A stretch of DNA of 64,000 bases from Kineococcus xinjiangensis (GTDB lineage: Bacteria; Actinomycetota; Actinomycetes; Actinomycetales; Kineococcaceae). Of this stretch, positions 25,020 to 33,808 are shown one piece after another. The DNA is taken from contig NZ_PTJD01000012.1 of the NCBI RefSeq assembly GCF_002934625.1, forward strand, positions 1 through 64,000, written 5' to 3'. Below the pieces are notes generated by a model that made no database searches, was not told where the DNA came from, and saw nothing but the letters and a program-made list of their open reading frames with translations. The translations under genes and the position numbers were made by a program. How positions within the stretch are numbered: the first letter of the stretch is position 1; each line of letters opens with the position of its first letter.

Positions 25020-25451
25020 ATGAGAACCGACCCCGTTCCGGGGCCGCGCTGCTGCGCACCTCGCCCGGACAGCTCCTCCTCCGGTGCTGCGCAGGAGCAC
25101 GCACCTGACACCAGGGCCGACGCGGTCGACGCAGGGGCGGCCGTTGCCTGGAGCCGAGCGGTGGAGGCGGCGGTCGACAAGGTCCGTGCCGAACCCGGTG
25201 CCGCGCCGCTGGTCGTGGCCGGCCTGCTCCGCGCCCAGGTCGTCACGAACTCCCTGCTGAGCAGCCACCCGGAGCGCGGCTCCGAAGGACCTTCGGTGCT
25301 GTCCCTCCCGTCTCCGTGGGGAGGCTTCTTCACCTTCGCCCGGCCGTGCTGTCCCTTCACCACGCGAGAGGTGGTCGCCGCTCTGCACCTGGCGGCCGCG
25401 ACGCACCACGAGGCAGGTCGCCGGCTGGGGTTGTGGCCGCAGAGCGTCTGA
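25020..25451 (+). CDS. Hypothetical protein
   Basis: 143 residues, not recognised. The ATG at 25020 has GGAGG very close in front. Third positions are mostly G or C but less strictly than in the core genes. Residues 1-40 are polar and low-complexity. The rest is partly helical, with WSRAVEAAVDKVRAEPGAAPLVVAGLLRAQVV, a Gly/Phe patch PWGGFFTFARPCCPF and a C-terminal helix EVVAALHLAAATHHEAGRRLG. Four cysteines in two CC pairs are present. There is no partner gene close by. It could be a real lineage-specific protein or a chance frame. Confidence 0.4.
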   Translation: MRTDPVPGPRCCAPRPDSSSSGAAQEHAPDTRADAVDAGAAVAWSRAVEAAVDKVRAEPGAAPLVVAGLLRAQVVTNSLLSSHPERGSEGPSVLSLPSPWGGFFTFARPCCPFTTREVVAALHLAAATHHEAGRRLGLWPQSV

Positions 25452-26245
25452 GCCGCGTCAGCGGATCGACCGCGCACCGACGGATCCTCGGCGCCAGGAG
25501 CACTGCGGTGCGAGCGCGTCCTCGACGCTCGTGGTGACGCCGCGGAGGCGGTGAACGGCGCGCGCAGGCCGGCCCGGCGAAACCCGCCGCAGGGTCCGGA
25601 CGCTGCGGCGCTCAGATCGACGCGAACTCCGGTGCGGGAGCGGGTCGCCGTGCTGCCTGGCCCGTGCCGGTGGCCGCCTCTCCTGTGCGTGGACCGCGAC
25701 CTGCTGCACGTGCGCGCACCGCTGTGGCATCCCGGTCAGCAGGCATCCGGACTCGGTTGCAGCGCGATCGATCAGATCCTGCTCCGTGACGAGCCGGACA
25801 GTGCGGGTGTCCCCACGTCGCTGGTCGAGGAAGCGGAACGTGAATTCCACGCGAAGGCACGGAGCAGTCGTGGCGATGCGATCCGCGTGCCCGCGTTCCG
25901 GTCCGCGCAGTCCCGCACCACCGGCCTGGGTTCGCGGTGGCACCGGGAGGCATCGGCGCGGATCACAGACCTCCAGCGGTTGAACTGCGGTCGAACTCCG
26001 ACCCGGCCCGCTCGGGCCGAGGGGCCGAGGAACCGACTGGTGGACTGTGCCGATCACGCTGCCGGCTTGCTCCGCGGAACCTCTCGGAACTCTGGACGCG
26101 CGTGGTGGGTGCGAGGCGGTGCACCATGAGAGCGCTTCCCGGCAACGCGGCGGTCAGGGTGCCGACGTGGTGCCCCGACTCCTGGAAACCGGGCCGATTC
26201 CCGGTGGTTCGACCGGCGGTGTTCCACGAGGATGGATGGGCGGAC
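25452..26245. other. Gap without a supported gene
   Basis: These 794 bp hold several overlapping open frames on both strands. Examples are 25551-26129 forward and 25458-26057 reverse, but neither has a known domain, a clear ribosome site or the strong third-position bias of neighbouring genes. The composition is lower in GC than most of the window. It probably contains the promoter of the GGDEF-EAL-PAS gene and perhaps a decayed gene. A longer N-terminus of that gene, starting at ATG 26126, would use part of it. Confidence 0.45.
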
Positions 26246-28834
26246 ATGTACGAAACCTTGACGCGCGTCGCCGAGACGGCTGCGCGACTGCCGGACCTCG
26301 GAGCCGCGGCGCGTGCCGTGACGGGTGCCGGTGCGGCGGTCGGTCGCCTGGGGGAGCTGGCGCGCCCGGCTCTCACCGTCGGCGCCCAGACTCCCGTGCC
26401 TCACGTCGATGCCGTGTTCCGTCGCGACGAGACGCTGCGCAGCGTGGTGGTGGAGACCGCGGAGAACCTGTGCCTGGTGGACCGGACCTGGTTCGAGCTG
26501 CGCATGGCCGGCCGTCTCGGGTTCGGTCGCGGCCTGCACGCTCGCCGCCGCATCGGCGATCTCGACCTCCCCGACACCCTTGTCCTCGACGCCTCCACCC
26601 CCGTCCCCCTCGCCGCCAGCGCGGTGCTCGCCCGTTCGGACGCCGGCACCCGTCATGACGACATCGTCGTGACGGACCCCGACGGGCGTGTCAGCATCGC
26701 CCGGGTCGCGGCCGTCTTCGAGCGCCTCGCGGGCCACTTCGCCCACCAGTCGCTGCACGATCCGCTCACGGGCCTGCCGAACCGGCTCAACCTGATGCAG
26801 CACCTGCACGTCCTCCGGCGGGCCGGTGGCGAGGCGGTCCTCCTCTACGTCGATCTCGACGGGTTCAAGGAGGTCAACGACCTCCACGGTCACCAGGCCG
26901 GCGATCAGGTGCTCGTCGAGTTCGGGCGGCGCTTGCGCGGCGTCGCTCGCGAGGACGACCTCGTGGTGCGCCTGGGTGGGGACGAGTTCGCGGTCCTCGT
27001 CTACCGCGGCATGAGTCCTGCGCAGATCACCGCGCTGGCCCAACGGCTGGTGATGGAGGCTGCGACTCCCTTCACGATCACCGAAGGGGGCGCCGTCGAG
27101 GAGGTCGAGCGTCAGGTCAGCGTCGGTGCGAGCGTCGGCGTCGCCCGCAGCGGTGCCCACGAGACCGGCCGAGCCTCGTCGCTCGACGTGCTCCTGAAGC
27201 AGGCGGACCTGGCCATGTACCGGGCCAAGAGCCGAGGGCGGGGCAGGGCGGAGCACTTCGACGCCGCGCTGGTGCCGCCCTCCGCCGACGCCGACTCGGT
27301 CCGTCGGCAGCGCAGCATCGAACGCCGCTTGCGCAGCACCATCCAGGAAGGTGGCCTGCAGCTGCACTACCAGCCCGTGGTGGACCTCTGCAGCGGCCGG
27401 GTCACGGCGGTCGAGGCCCTGGCTCGCTGGTGCGACGTGGAACTCGGCTTCGTGGCGCCCGACCAGTTCATCGCGCTCGCAGAGCGGACCGGCCTCATCC
27501 TCGACCTCGGGCGGTGGGTCCTGCGCACGGCCTGCGCCGAGGTGGCGAGCTGGCGTGCCGTCAGCTCGTCGATGCGCATCTCCGTCAACGTCTCCGCGGT
27601 GCAGTTGGCGGATCCGGACTTCGTCTCCGACGTGGCGGACGTCCTGGCCGGCACCGGCCTGGCACCCGAGCGGCTGTGCCTGGAGGTGACCGAGACCGCG
27701 GCGATCGCCGACCTCGAGGAGGCGACGTCCCGGCTCCAGGACCTGCGCCGCCTCGGAGTGCGTCTGGCGCTCGACGACTTCGGCACCGGCCACTCGTCGC
27801 TGACCACGCTGCGGCGACTGCCCGTGCACACCGTCAAGATCGACCGGTCCTTCGTCGACCGGGTCGCCACCAGCCCGGCCGATGCCGTGCTCGTGCGGCT
27901 CGTCATCGACACCGCCCACAGCCTCGGTCGCCGGGTGTGCGCCGAGGGCGTCGAGCACGCCGAGCAAGCGCAGCAGCTCCTGGCGATGGGCGCGGACCTC
28001 GCGCAGGGCTGGTTCTTCGGCATGCCCCTGGCCCCCTCCGCGGAGCTGACCGACGTCCTGCAGCGGCAGCATCCGGCTTCGGATGCTCTCCTGCGGAGGG
28101 GAACCGGCGTGCCGCTGCCCCTCGGGACGGGCGAGGAGCTCGTGCTCGCCACCGATGCCCAGAGCACGATCACCTTCGCGTCGGCGGCGTCCCGTTCGCT
28201 CCTGGGGCGTTCCCCCGCCGAGCTCATCGGCACGTCGATCGCCGAGCACCTGCACCCCGACGACCTGGCGCGCCTGACTTCCGACGGTGGGTCCGGCGGC
28301 TCCACCTCGGTGCCGCTCACCCACCGCGTCAGGCACGCCGACGGGAGCGACCGGTGGTTCTCCAGCACGTCGAAGCGGATGCGCACCGCCGGTGGTCAGG
28401 TGGAGACGATCCATGCGTGCCGGGACGTCACCGCATCCGTCGCGGCGGAGCAGCGACTCGGTGACACCGGACGGCTCCTCCAGCTCGCCTTCGACGACGC
28501 GCCCACCGGGATGGCTCTCACCGACCTCGGTGGGCGCTTCGTGCGCGTCAACGCAGCCGCGGCGGCGCTGCTCGGCCACGCTCCCCAGGATCTGCTGGGC
28601 AGGTGCTCCCAGGAGTTCACCGTGACCCGGGACCCTGATGGCGAGAGGGCTCTCGTCGCAGGTCTGCTCTCGGGTGAGGTCGCTGCTGCGACCCTGCGCC
28701 GGGAGTGCGTTCGTGCAGACGGCTCGCGTGCGGCGGTCGACGTCCTGCTGACCGTGCTCGCAGACCGCAGTGGTGCGCCTGGCCACCTGATGGGGCACAT
28801 CACACCCGCGGGCCGCGCGACGGCGGCTGGTTGA
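26246..28834 (+). CDS. GGDEF-EAL protein with C-terminal tandem PAS domains
   Basis: About 862 residues, soluble. The N-terminal 165 residues resemble the CBS-pair-like sensor found before GGDEF in other actinomycetes (VPHVDAVFRRDETLRSVVV, LVDRTWFELRMAGRLGFGR, HDDIVVTDPDGRVSIARV). GGDEF is intact at 244-248 with an RxxD inhibitory site (REDD) five residues earlier. EAL is intact from 390 (EALAR, SVNVSAVQL, EVTETAAIAD, DDFGTGHSS, HTVKIDR, CAEGVEH). Two PAS domains follow at about 625-735 and 745-855 and end the protein, an unusual order. It could make or break c-di-GMP depending on signals. Start 26246 or 26126 is uncertain. Codon third positions are less GC-rich than in the core genes, hinting at later acquisition. 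Confidence 0.88.
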   Translation: MYETLTRVAETAARLPDLGAAARAVTGAGAAVGRLGELARPALTVGAQTPVPHVDAVFRRDETLRSVVVETAENLCLVDRTWFELRMAGRLGFGRGLHARRRIGDLDLPDTLVLDASTPVPLAASAVLARSDAGTRHDDIVVTDPDGRVSIARVAAVFERLAGHFAHQSLHDPLTGLPNRLNLMQHLHVLRRAGGEAVLLYVDLDGFKEVNDLHGHQAGDQVLVEFGRRLRGVAREDDLVVRLGGDEFAVLVYRGMSPAQITALAQRLVMEAATPFTITEGGAVEEVERQVSVGASVGVARSGAHETGRASSLDVLLKQADLAMYRAKSRGRGRAEHFDAALVPPSADADSVRRQRSIERRLRSTIQEGGLQLHYQPVVDLCSGRVTAVEALARWCDVELGFVAPDQFIALAERTGLILDLGRWVLRTACAEVASWRAVSSSMRISVNVSAVQLADPDFVSDVADVLAGTGLAPERLCLEVTETAAIADLEEATSRLQDLRRLGVRLALDDFGTGHSSLTTLRRLPVHTVKIDRSFVDRVATSPADAVLVRLVIDTAHSLGRRVCAEGVEHAEQAQQLLAMGADLAQGWFFGMPLAPSAELTDVLQRQHPASDALLRRGTGVPLPLGTGEELVLATDAQSTITFASAASRSLLGRSPAELIGTSIAEHLHPDDLARLTSDGGSGGSTSVPLTHRVRHADGSDRWFSSTSKRMRTAGGQVETIHACRDVTASVAAEQRLGDTGRLLQLAFDDAPTGMALTDLGGRFVRVNAAAAALLGHAPQDLLGRCSQEFTVTRDPDGERALVAGLLSGEVAAATLRRECVRADGSRAAVDVLLTVLADRSGAPGHLMGHITPAGRATAAG

Positions 28835-28878
28835 GACCACTACAGGTCATCCGCTGGTCGATCGTGGTGAGATGGGGT

Positions 28879-30291
28879 GTGTCGAGTCGAAGCCTGCTGC
28901 TGGCGCCGGTCCCGGAGGCGCCGGGGCAGGCGCGTCGCTGGCTGGCGCAGGCCCTGCTGGAGGCGGGGCGGCAGGAGTGCCTGGATGCTGCGGAGCTGGC
29001 GCTCAGCGAGGTGGTGACCAACGTCGCCCTGCACGCCCGGACTCCTGCGGAGGTCAGCGTCGCGGTGCAGCCGGACGGGGTGCGGGTGGAGGTGCGCGAC
29101 TTCAACTCCGTCATCCCGATGCAGCGCCACTACGGACAGCAGGCCAGCACCGGGCGGGGGATGGCGCTGGTGGCCTCGATCACCGACAGCTGCGGCGTGA
29201 CCCCCCTCGCCGACGGCAAGATCGTCTGGTTCGTCGTCGTCCCTCCCGCGGCGGAGCCGTCGGTGGAGGACCTGCTCGCTCTCTGGGACGAGGAGCAGTG
29301 GGAGCTGCCCGAGGGGGTGGACCTCGTCGAGACGGCCGTCCAGCACGCCCCCAGCGAGCAGACCCGACAGGTGCGGCTGCTGGCGATCCCGCCGCTGCTG
29401 TGGATGGCCGCTCGTCAGCACCACGACGCGCTGCTGCGCGAACTGGCCCTCTACGCCGCCGTGCGCGAGGACGTCGTCGTGGACTTCGCCGGCGTGGAGC
29501 TGGCGCGGCAGACCTTCTCCAACGCCATCATCGCCGCCATCGCAGACGCCCAGCGGCACGCAGTGCCCCCCTCGGCGTCGGCGGCACATCATGAGGCCTT
29601 CGACGGCCACCTGCCTGAGGCGCCGGAGCCCTTCGACCTGCACCTGGCGCTGCATCCGGAGGTCGGCCCGGCGGCAGCCGCGTTGCAGGACGCCCTGGAC
29701 GCTGCCGAGCGGCTCGCCGCAGGGGGTGAGCTGCTGGCCTTCCCCGGTCAGCCGGAGATCATCGCCGTGCGCGACTGGGTGTGCGAGCAGGTGCAGTCGC
29801 AGCTGCAGTCCCAGCTGGAGGGGGTGGCTGCGCGCCCGTGGCCGGGTGCTGCGCAGGAGCGGTTCGAGACCGCCCAGCACCCGCACCACCTCCGCCGGGG
29901 CGACGGGCACGGCTTCGGCGCCGCCGTGGACGTCGTCTCGGCCAGCGAGGCCGGTGTGGTGGCCGCCGATGAGGGCGACCGGATCGTGGCGGTCAGCCGG
30001 GGACTGGCCGCCGCCCTGGGCTGGGACGTGACGGCCCTGGTGGGCCGGCGCATCGTGACCCTCGTCCCGCCGCGGCTGCGGGAAGCGCACATCGCCGCCT
30101 TCAGCCGCCACCTCAGCACGGGGCAGTCACGCATCGTCGGGGCAGCGCTGACCCTGCCGGTGCTGCACGCCGACGGGCGGGAGGTCCTCTGCAGCTTCCG
30201 CCTCGAGCAGCGCCCGGCACCGGCTGGACGCTCGCTGTACCTGGCCTGGATCGACCCCCTCCCCGGGACCGCGACGACCGCCACCGCGTGA
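28879..30291 (+). CDS. RsbW-like ATPase with helical and PAS domains
   Basis: About 470 residues in three parts. Residues 8-135 are an anti-sigma-type HATPase: ELALSEVVTNVALHA (N box), VRVEVRDFNS (G1) and STGRGMALV (G2). Residues 165-322 are an all-helical domain (VRLLAIPPLLWMAARQHHDALLREL to VAARPW), which also occurs at the N-terminus of the protein at 38167. Residues 355-450 are a PAS domain. It is probably a serine kinase or anti-sigma partner in a phosphorylation switch with STAS and SpoIIE proteins, tuned by PAS. It starts at GTG 28879 (other GTGs at 28864 and 28867), 44 bp after the GGDEF-EAL-PAS gene, and so is likely co-transcribed. Confidence 0.82.
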   Translation: MSSRSLLLAPVPEAPGQARRWLAQALLEAGRQECLDAAELALSEVVTNVALHARTPAEVSVAVQPDGVRVEVRDFNSVIPMQRHYGQQASTGRGMALVASITDSCGVTPLADGKIVWFVVVPPAAEPSVEDLLALWDEEQWELPEGVDLVETAVQHAPSEQTRQVRLLAIPPLLWMAARQHHDALLRELALYAAVREDVVVDFAGVELARQTFSNAIIAAIADAQRHAVPPSASAAHHEAFDGHLPEAPEPFDLHLALHPEVGPAAAALQDALDAAERLAAGGELLAFPGQPEIIAVRDWVCEQVQSQLQSQLEGVAARPWPGAAQERFETAQHPHHLRRGDGHGFGAAVDVVSASEAGVVAADEGDRIVAVSRGLAAALGWDVTALVGRRIVTLVPPRLREAHIAAFSRHLSTGQSRIVGAALTLPVLHADGREVLCSFRLEQRPAPAGRSLYLAWIDPLPGTATTATA

Positions 30292-30392
30292 GGTTCGCCG
30301 TCGGGGGATCCACGGCCGGTGCCGGATGCCGATCGGCTGCGGCGGGGCGGTGCGCGCGCGTCGAGGAGGTGGTGGCGGCTACCGTCGCGGAC

Positions 30393-30746
30393 ATGGACGC
30401 AGCGGGACTCGCCGCCACCGGAGCCGGTCAGGGGGAGCCTCTCGTCGTCGACGTGCTCTACATCGACGGCTGTCCCAACCACGAGAGCTTCCTGCCGCAC
30501 CTGCGCGAGCTCCTGGGCAGCCGGGGCGTCTCCGCCCGCGTGCGCCTGGTCCACGTCGGCAGCGACGAGGATGCTCAGCGGTTGCGGTTCCTGGGCTCGC
30601 CGAGCGTGCGGATCGACGGCCGGGACGTCGAACCGGGAGCCGACGGCCGGGAGGGCTACGGGCTGCAGTGCCGGCTCTACCGCACCTCCCGAGGGGTGAG
30701 CGGCACGCCCGACGACGCGTGGATCCTCGCCGCGCTGTCCCCGTGA
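30393..30746 (+). CDS. Thioredoxin-fold DF-family protein
   Basis: 117 residues with a thioredoxin-like fold of the small family often annotated as DF-family (seleno)protein or alkylmercury-lyase-like. VDVLYIDGCPNHESFLPHL contains a single redox-type Cys (GCPNH). FLGSPSVRIDGRDVEPGA is the cis-Pro strand and LQCRLYRTSRGVSGTP is the conserved tail with a second Cys. It might act in disulfide or metal chemistry; mercury resistance is not suggested by the neighbours. The ATG at 30393 is preceded by GGAGG further upstream. It sits between the RsbW-like and SpoIIE genes, about 100 bp from the first. Confidence 0.75.
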   Translation: MDAAGLAATGAGQGEPLVVDVLYIDGCPNHESFLPHLRELLGSRGVSARVRLVHVGSDEDAQRLRFLGSPSVRIDGRDVEPGADGREGYGLQCRLYRTSRGVSGTPDDAWILAALSP

Positions 30747-30900
30747 GGGCGCGCCCCGCCTCCGGGTGCCGCTCGTGACATCGTGGAGGTGGAGCGGTCG
30801 CCGCATCCTGGTCCACAGCGCTGCGCGACCGGCGAGGATGGGACGCGAGCGAAGGCAGCCGGCGCGAGGCCGGCGGATCAGCGGTGTCGAGGGAGCTTGA

Positions 30901-33705
30901 GTGTCGGGCAGGTCATCGCAGGTGCCGCGTCCGGGCCCGGGGCAGGCCGGCGCTGACCCTGCCGACGCGGGCGCTGGTCCGGCTGCGGCAGGTCAGGTTC
31001 CGGCGGGTCGGTCCGTCGTTGAGGTGCAGTCCACTGCGGCTGTCAGGTCGGCCGCCGCGGAGGTGGTGGCCGATGCGGCCAGGGTGGCGGCGGCCGAGCG
31101 GCTGCAGAAGGTGGGCGCCCTGCCCGGGCTGGACCGGCTGGCCGAGCTGGCGGCGCGTCTGCTGGGCGCCGCCGGGGCGCAGGTGTCGCTGCTGAGTGAC
31201 ACGGAGCTCATCGCCGCAGGCGCCGGCTCCCAGGCAGGGGCCGTCAGGGCAGAGGGGCGGCTGGAGGACACGCTGTGCTCGCTGACCGTGGCCTCGGGTT
31301 CTGCGCTGGTCCTGGCCGACACCCGTGCTGATGCCAGGGTGGCCGCGTTGCCGCCGGTGGCCTCCGGGGCGGTGGGTGCCTACCTCGGGGCGCCGCTGAC
31401 CGCTCGGAGCGGGCAGGTCGTGGGTGCGCTGTGCGTGGTGGATGCGGCTGCGCGCACCTGGAGCGAGGCGGACGTCGTGCTGCTGCAGCAGGTGGCGGAC
31501 TCGGCGGCGGCCGAGCTGGAGCTGGCTGCGCTCGATGCTGAGTACCAGACCAGCCGGAGTCTGCTGGAGGTGTCGGTGCGGGCCGCCGGGGTGGGCACTT
31601 ACACCCTCGACCTGGCCACGGAGCAGTTGACGTGGAACGAGCAGATGTACGCCCTGTTCGGCGTGGACCCGGCCGGCTTCGCCGACGACCTCAGCGCCGC
31701 CTACGAGCGCATCCACCCCGACGACCGGGCCGGCATCCAGAACGCCATCGACACCGCCATCGCCACCGGCGAGGACTTCACCTCCTCCTACCGGGTGCTG
31801 CTGCCCGGGGGCGGGATCCGCTGGATCGCCGCACGCGGCACCGTCGCGCGCGACTCCGAGGGAAACGCGGTGCGGCTGCTGGGCGCCGCCTACGACGTCA
31901 CCGCGCTGCGGGAGGCCGGGGCCCGCATGGAGCAGATCCTCGACGCGATGGCCGTCGGCTACCTGGCCCTGGACGCCGAGTGGCGCATGACCTACGCCAA
32001 CGCCCAGGCCGAGCAGATCATCGGCCGTCCCCGGGAGCAGCTGCTGGGGCGGAACCTGTGGGAGGAGTTCCCCGCCGCGCTCGGCTCCGTCTTCGAGGAG
32101 CACTACCGCGGCGCCGTCGCCACCGGTGGGGCCAGGGTCTTCGACGCGTACTACCCGGCGCCGCTGGACGTGTGGGTGGAGGTCCGCGCTCAGCCCGAGC
32201 AGGGCGGGCTCGGGCTGTACTTCCTCGACATCAGCGCCCGCAAGGCCGCCCAGCAAGCCGCCGAGGCCGCCGCGGACCGCCTGGCGCTGCTGGCCGCGGT
32301 CAGTGCGGAACTGAGCGAGACCTTCGACGCCCAGCAGGCCGTGGCGCGGCTGGCCCAGCTGGTGGTGCCCGCCCTGGCCGACTGGTGCGTGGTCACCCTC
32401 GTCGAGGACGAAGCGTCGATCACCACTCCCGCCACGGCGCGGGCGAGCCGCGCGGTGGACCTGCGCCGGGCGCTGCGCGACGTGGGCTCCTGGCACCGCG
32501 ACGAGGCGCTGCGACCGCTGGTGGGGGCCTACGCCGCCCACCGTGTCGCTGCGCTGCAAGAGGGATCCCTGCCCCTGCAGGCGCTGCGGCAGGCGCAGCC
32601 GGTGCTGGTCCTGGAGGACGCCGCCACCGCCATCGCCGCCCGCCTCACTCCCGGTGGACGGGCAGGTCAGCTGATCGAGCAGCTCGCACCCACCTCCGCG
32701 GCGTACTTCGCTCTCCGCGGGCGTGGGCGCACCGTGGGGTTGCTGAGCTTGTTCAACGGCCCCGGGCGGGCACCGCTGACGCCGGACGAGACGGCCACCG
32801 CCCGCGAGGTCGCCGCCCGCGCCGGCCTCGCGCTGGACTCCGCGCGCCTCTACCGCCAGCAGCACGACCTCGCCGAGGGCCTGCAGCGCTCCCTGCTCAC
32901 CGACCCGCCCGAGCCCGACCACGGCCAGATCGTGGTCCGCTACGTCGCCGCCGCCGAAGCCGCCCAGGTCGGAGGGGACTGGTACGACGCGTTCATGCAG
33001 CCGGCCGGCGCCACCATGCTCGTCATCGGTGACGTCGTCGGCCACGACACCCAGGCCGCCGCGGCGATGAGCCAGGTCCGCACGATCGTGCGCACCCTCG
33101 GGGCGCTGGGCGACGACTCCCCGGCACACGTGCTCGCCCGGGCCGACAGGGCCATCGCCAACCTGGACCTGACCACCACCGCCACCGCGCTCGCCGCCCG
33201 CCTGGAGCAGACCCTCGACGAGCGGGCCCGGGGCGTGACCCGGCTGCGCTGGTCCAGCGCCGGGCACCCCCCGGCGATGGTGGTCCACCCCGACGGGTCG
33301 GTGCAGCCGCTGCTCGACCTCACCACGGACCTGCTGCTCGGCGTGCAGCCGGACACCGACCGCCGTGACTGCGAGGTCGTCCTCGACCGCGGGGCCACCG
33401 TGCTGATGTACACCGACGGGCTCGTGGAACGACGCGACCAGCCGCTGCAGGAAGGACTGCAGCGGCTCCAGGACACCCTGACCGACCTCGCGGGCGACGA
33501 CCCCTCCCTGGACGAGCTGGTCGACCAGGTGCTGCAGCAGATGCTGCCGAGCCGTCCCGAGGACGACGTCGCCGTGATCGCCGTGCGCCTGCACCGCCAG
33601 GACCGGCCCCGTCCGGCAGAAGCCGGCCCCAACCGGGTGCCGGCGCACATCCCACCCGAACCCACGACCCCCGTGGATTCCGGAACCGTCCGGTCCCCGG
33701 TGTGA
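30901..33705 (+). CDS. GAF-PAS-PAS-GAF-SpoIIE serine phosphatase
   Basis: 934 residues, soluble. Order: a low-complexity start, GAF (about 63-210, with ADTRADARVAALPPV and GAYLGAPL), PAS with PAC (220-337), a second PAS (340-450, with MTYANAQAEQIIGR), GAF (460-650), then a PP2C-type SpoIIE phosphatase (678-897). Metal ligands are in GGDWYDAF, IGDVVGHD, YTDGLVERR and PEDDVAVIAVR. It would dephosphorylate a STAS anti-anti-sigma protein in response to two GAF and two PAS inputs. The GTG at 30901 follows GGGAG by six bases. The partial gene at 62669 has the same N-terminal architecture. It converges with the membrane SpoIIE gene. Confidence 0.9.
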   Translation: MSGRSSQVPRPGPGQAGADPADAGAGPAAAGQVPAGRSVVEVQSTAAVRSAAAEVVADAARVAAAERLQKVGALPGLDRLAELAARLLGAAGAQVSLLSDTELIAAGAGSQAGAVRAEGRLEDTLCSLTVASGSALVLADTRADARVAALPPVASGAVGAYLGAPLTARSGQVVGALCVVDAAARTWSEADVVLLQQVADSAAAELELAALDAEYQTSRSLLEVSVRAAGVGTYTLDLATEQLTWNEQMYALFGVDPAGFADDLSAAYERIHPDDRAGIQNAIDTAIATGEDFTSSYRVLLPGGGIRWIAARGTVARDSEGNAVRLLGAAYDVTALREAGARMEQILDAMAVGYLALDAEWRMTYANAQAEQIIGRPREQLLGRNLWEEFPAALGSVFEEHYRGAVATGGARVFDAYYPAPLDVWVEVRAQPEQGGLGLYFLDISARKAAQQAAEAAADRLALLAAVSAELSETFDAQQAVARLAQLVVPALADWCVVTLVEDEASITTPATARASRAVDLRRALRDVGSWHRDEALRPLVGAYAAHRVAALQEGSLPLQALRQAQPVLVLEDAATAIAARLTPGGRAGQLIEQLAPTSAAYFALRGRGRTVGLLSLFNGPGRAPLTPDETATAREVAARAGLALDSARLYRQQHDLAEGLQRSLLTDPPEPDHGQIVVRYVAAAEAAQVGGDWYDAFMQPAGATMLVIGDVVGHDTQAAAAMSQVRTIVRTLGALGDDSPAHVLARADRAIANLDLTTTATALAARLEQTLDERARGVTRLRWSSAGHPPAMVVHPDGSVQPLLDLTTDLLLGVQPDTDRRDCEVVLDRGATVLMYTDGLVERRDQPLQEGLQRLQDTLTDLAGDDPSLDELVDQVLQQMLPSRPEDDVAVIAVRLHRQDRPRPAEAGPNRVPAHIPPEPTTPVDSGTVRSPV

Positions 33706-33808
33706 CTTCTCGGGTCGTCGGTGGGCAGCCGTCCCGGTCCGGTGTCGATGCCGACCCGGTGACCGCGGTGGACCGGCTCGCCGGTCGGCCGGTCGGGGGA
33801 GGGGTTCC

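Noticed and set aside
25458-26057. Possible reverse-strand gene of 199 residues
   Set aside because: Similar reasons; the short stretch VEFTFRFLDQRRGDTRTVRLV looks protein-like, but nothing supports the rest.
25551-26129. Possible 192-residue gene
   Set aside because: No ribosome site, no domain, weak third-position bias, and a similar-length frame on the other strand.
30393-30746. Mercury-resistance gene (alkylmercury-lyase-like annotation)
   Set aside because: The fold family is shared, but no mer genes are nearby and the MerB catalytic set is not visible.
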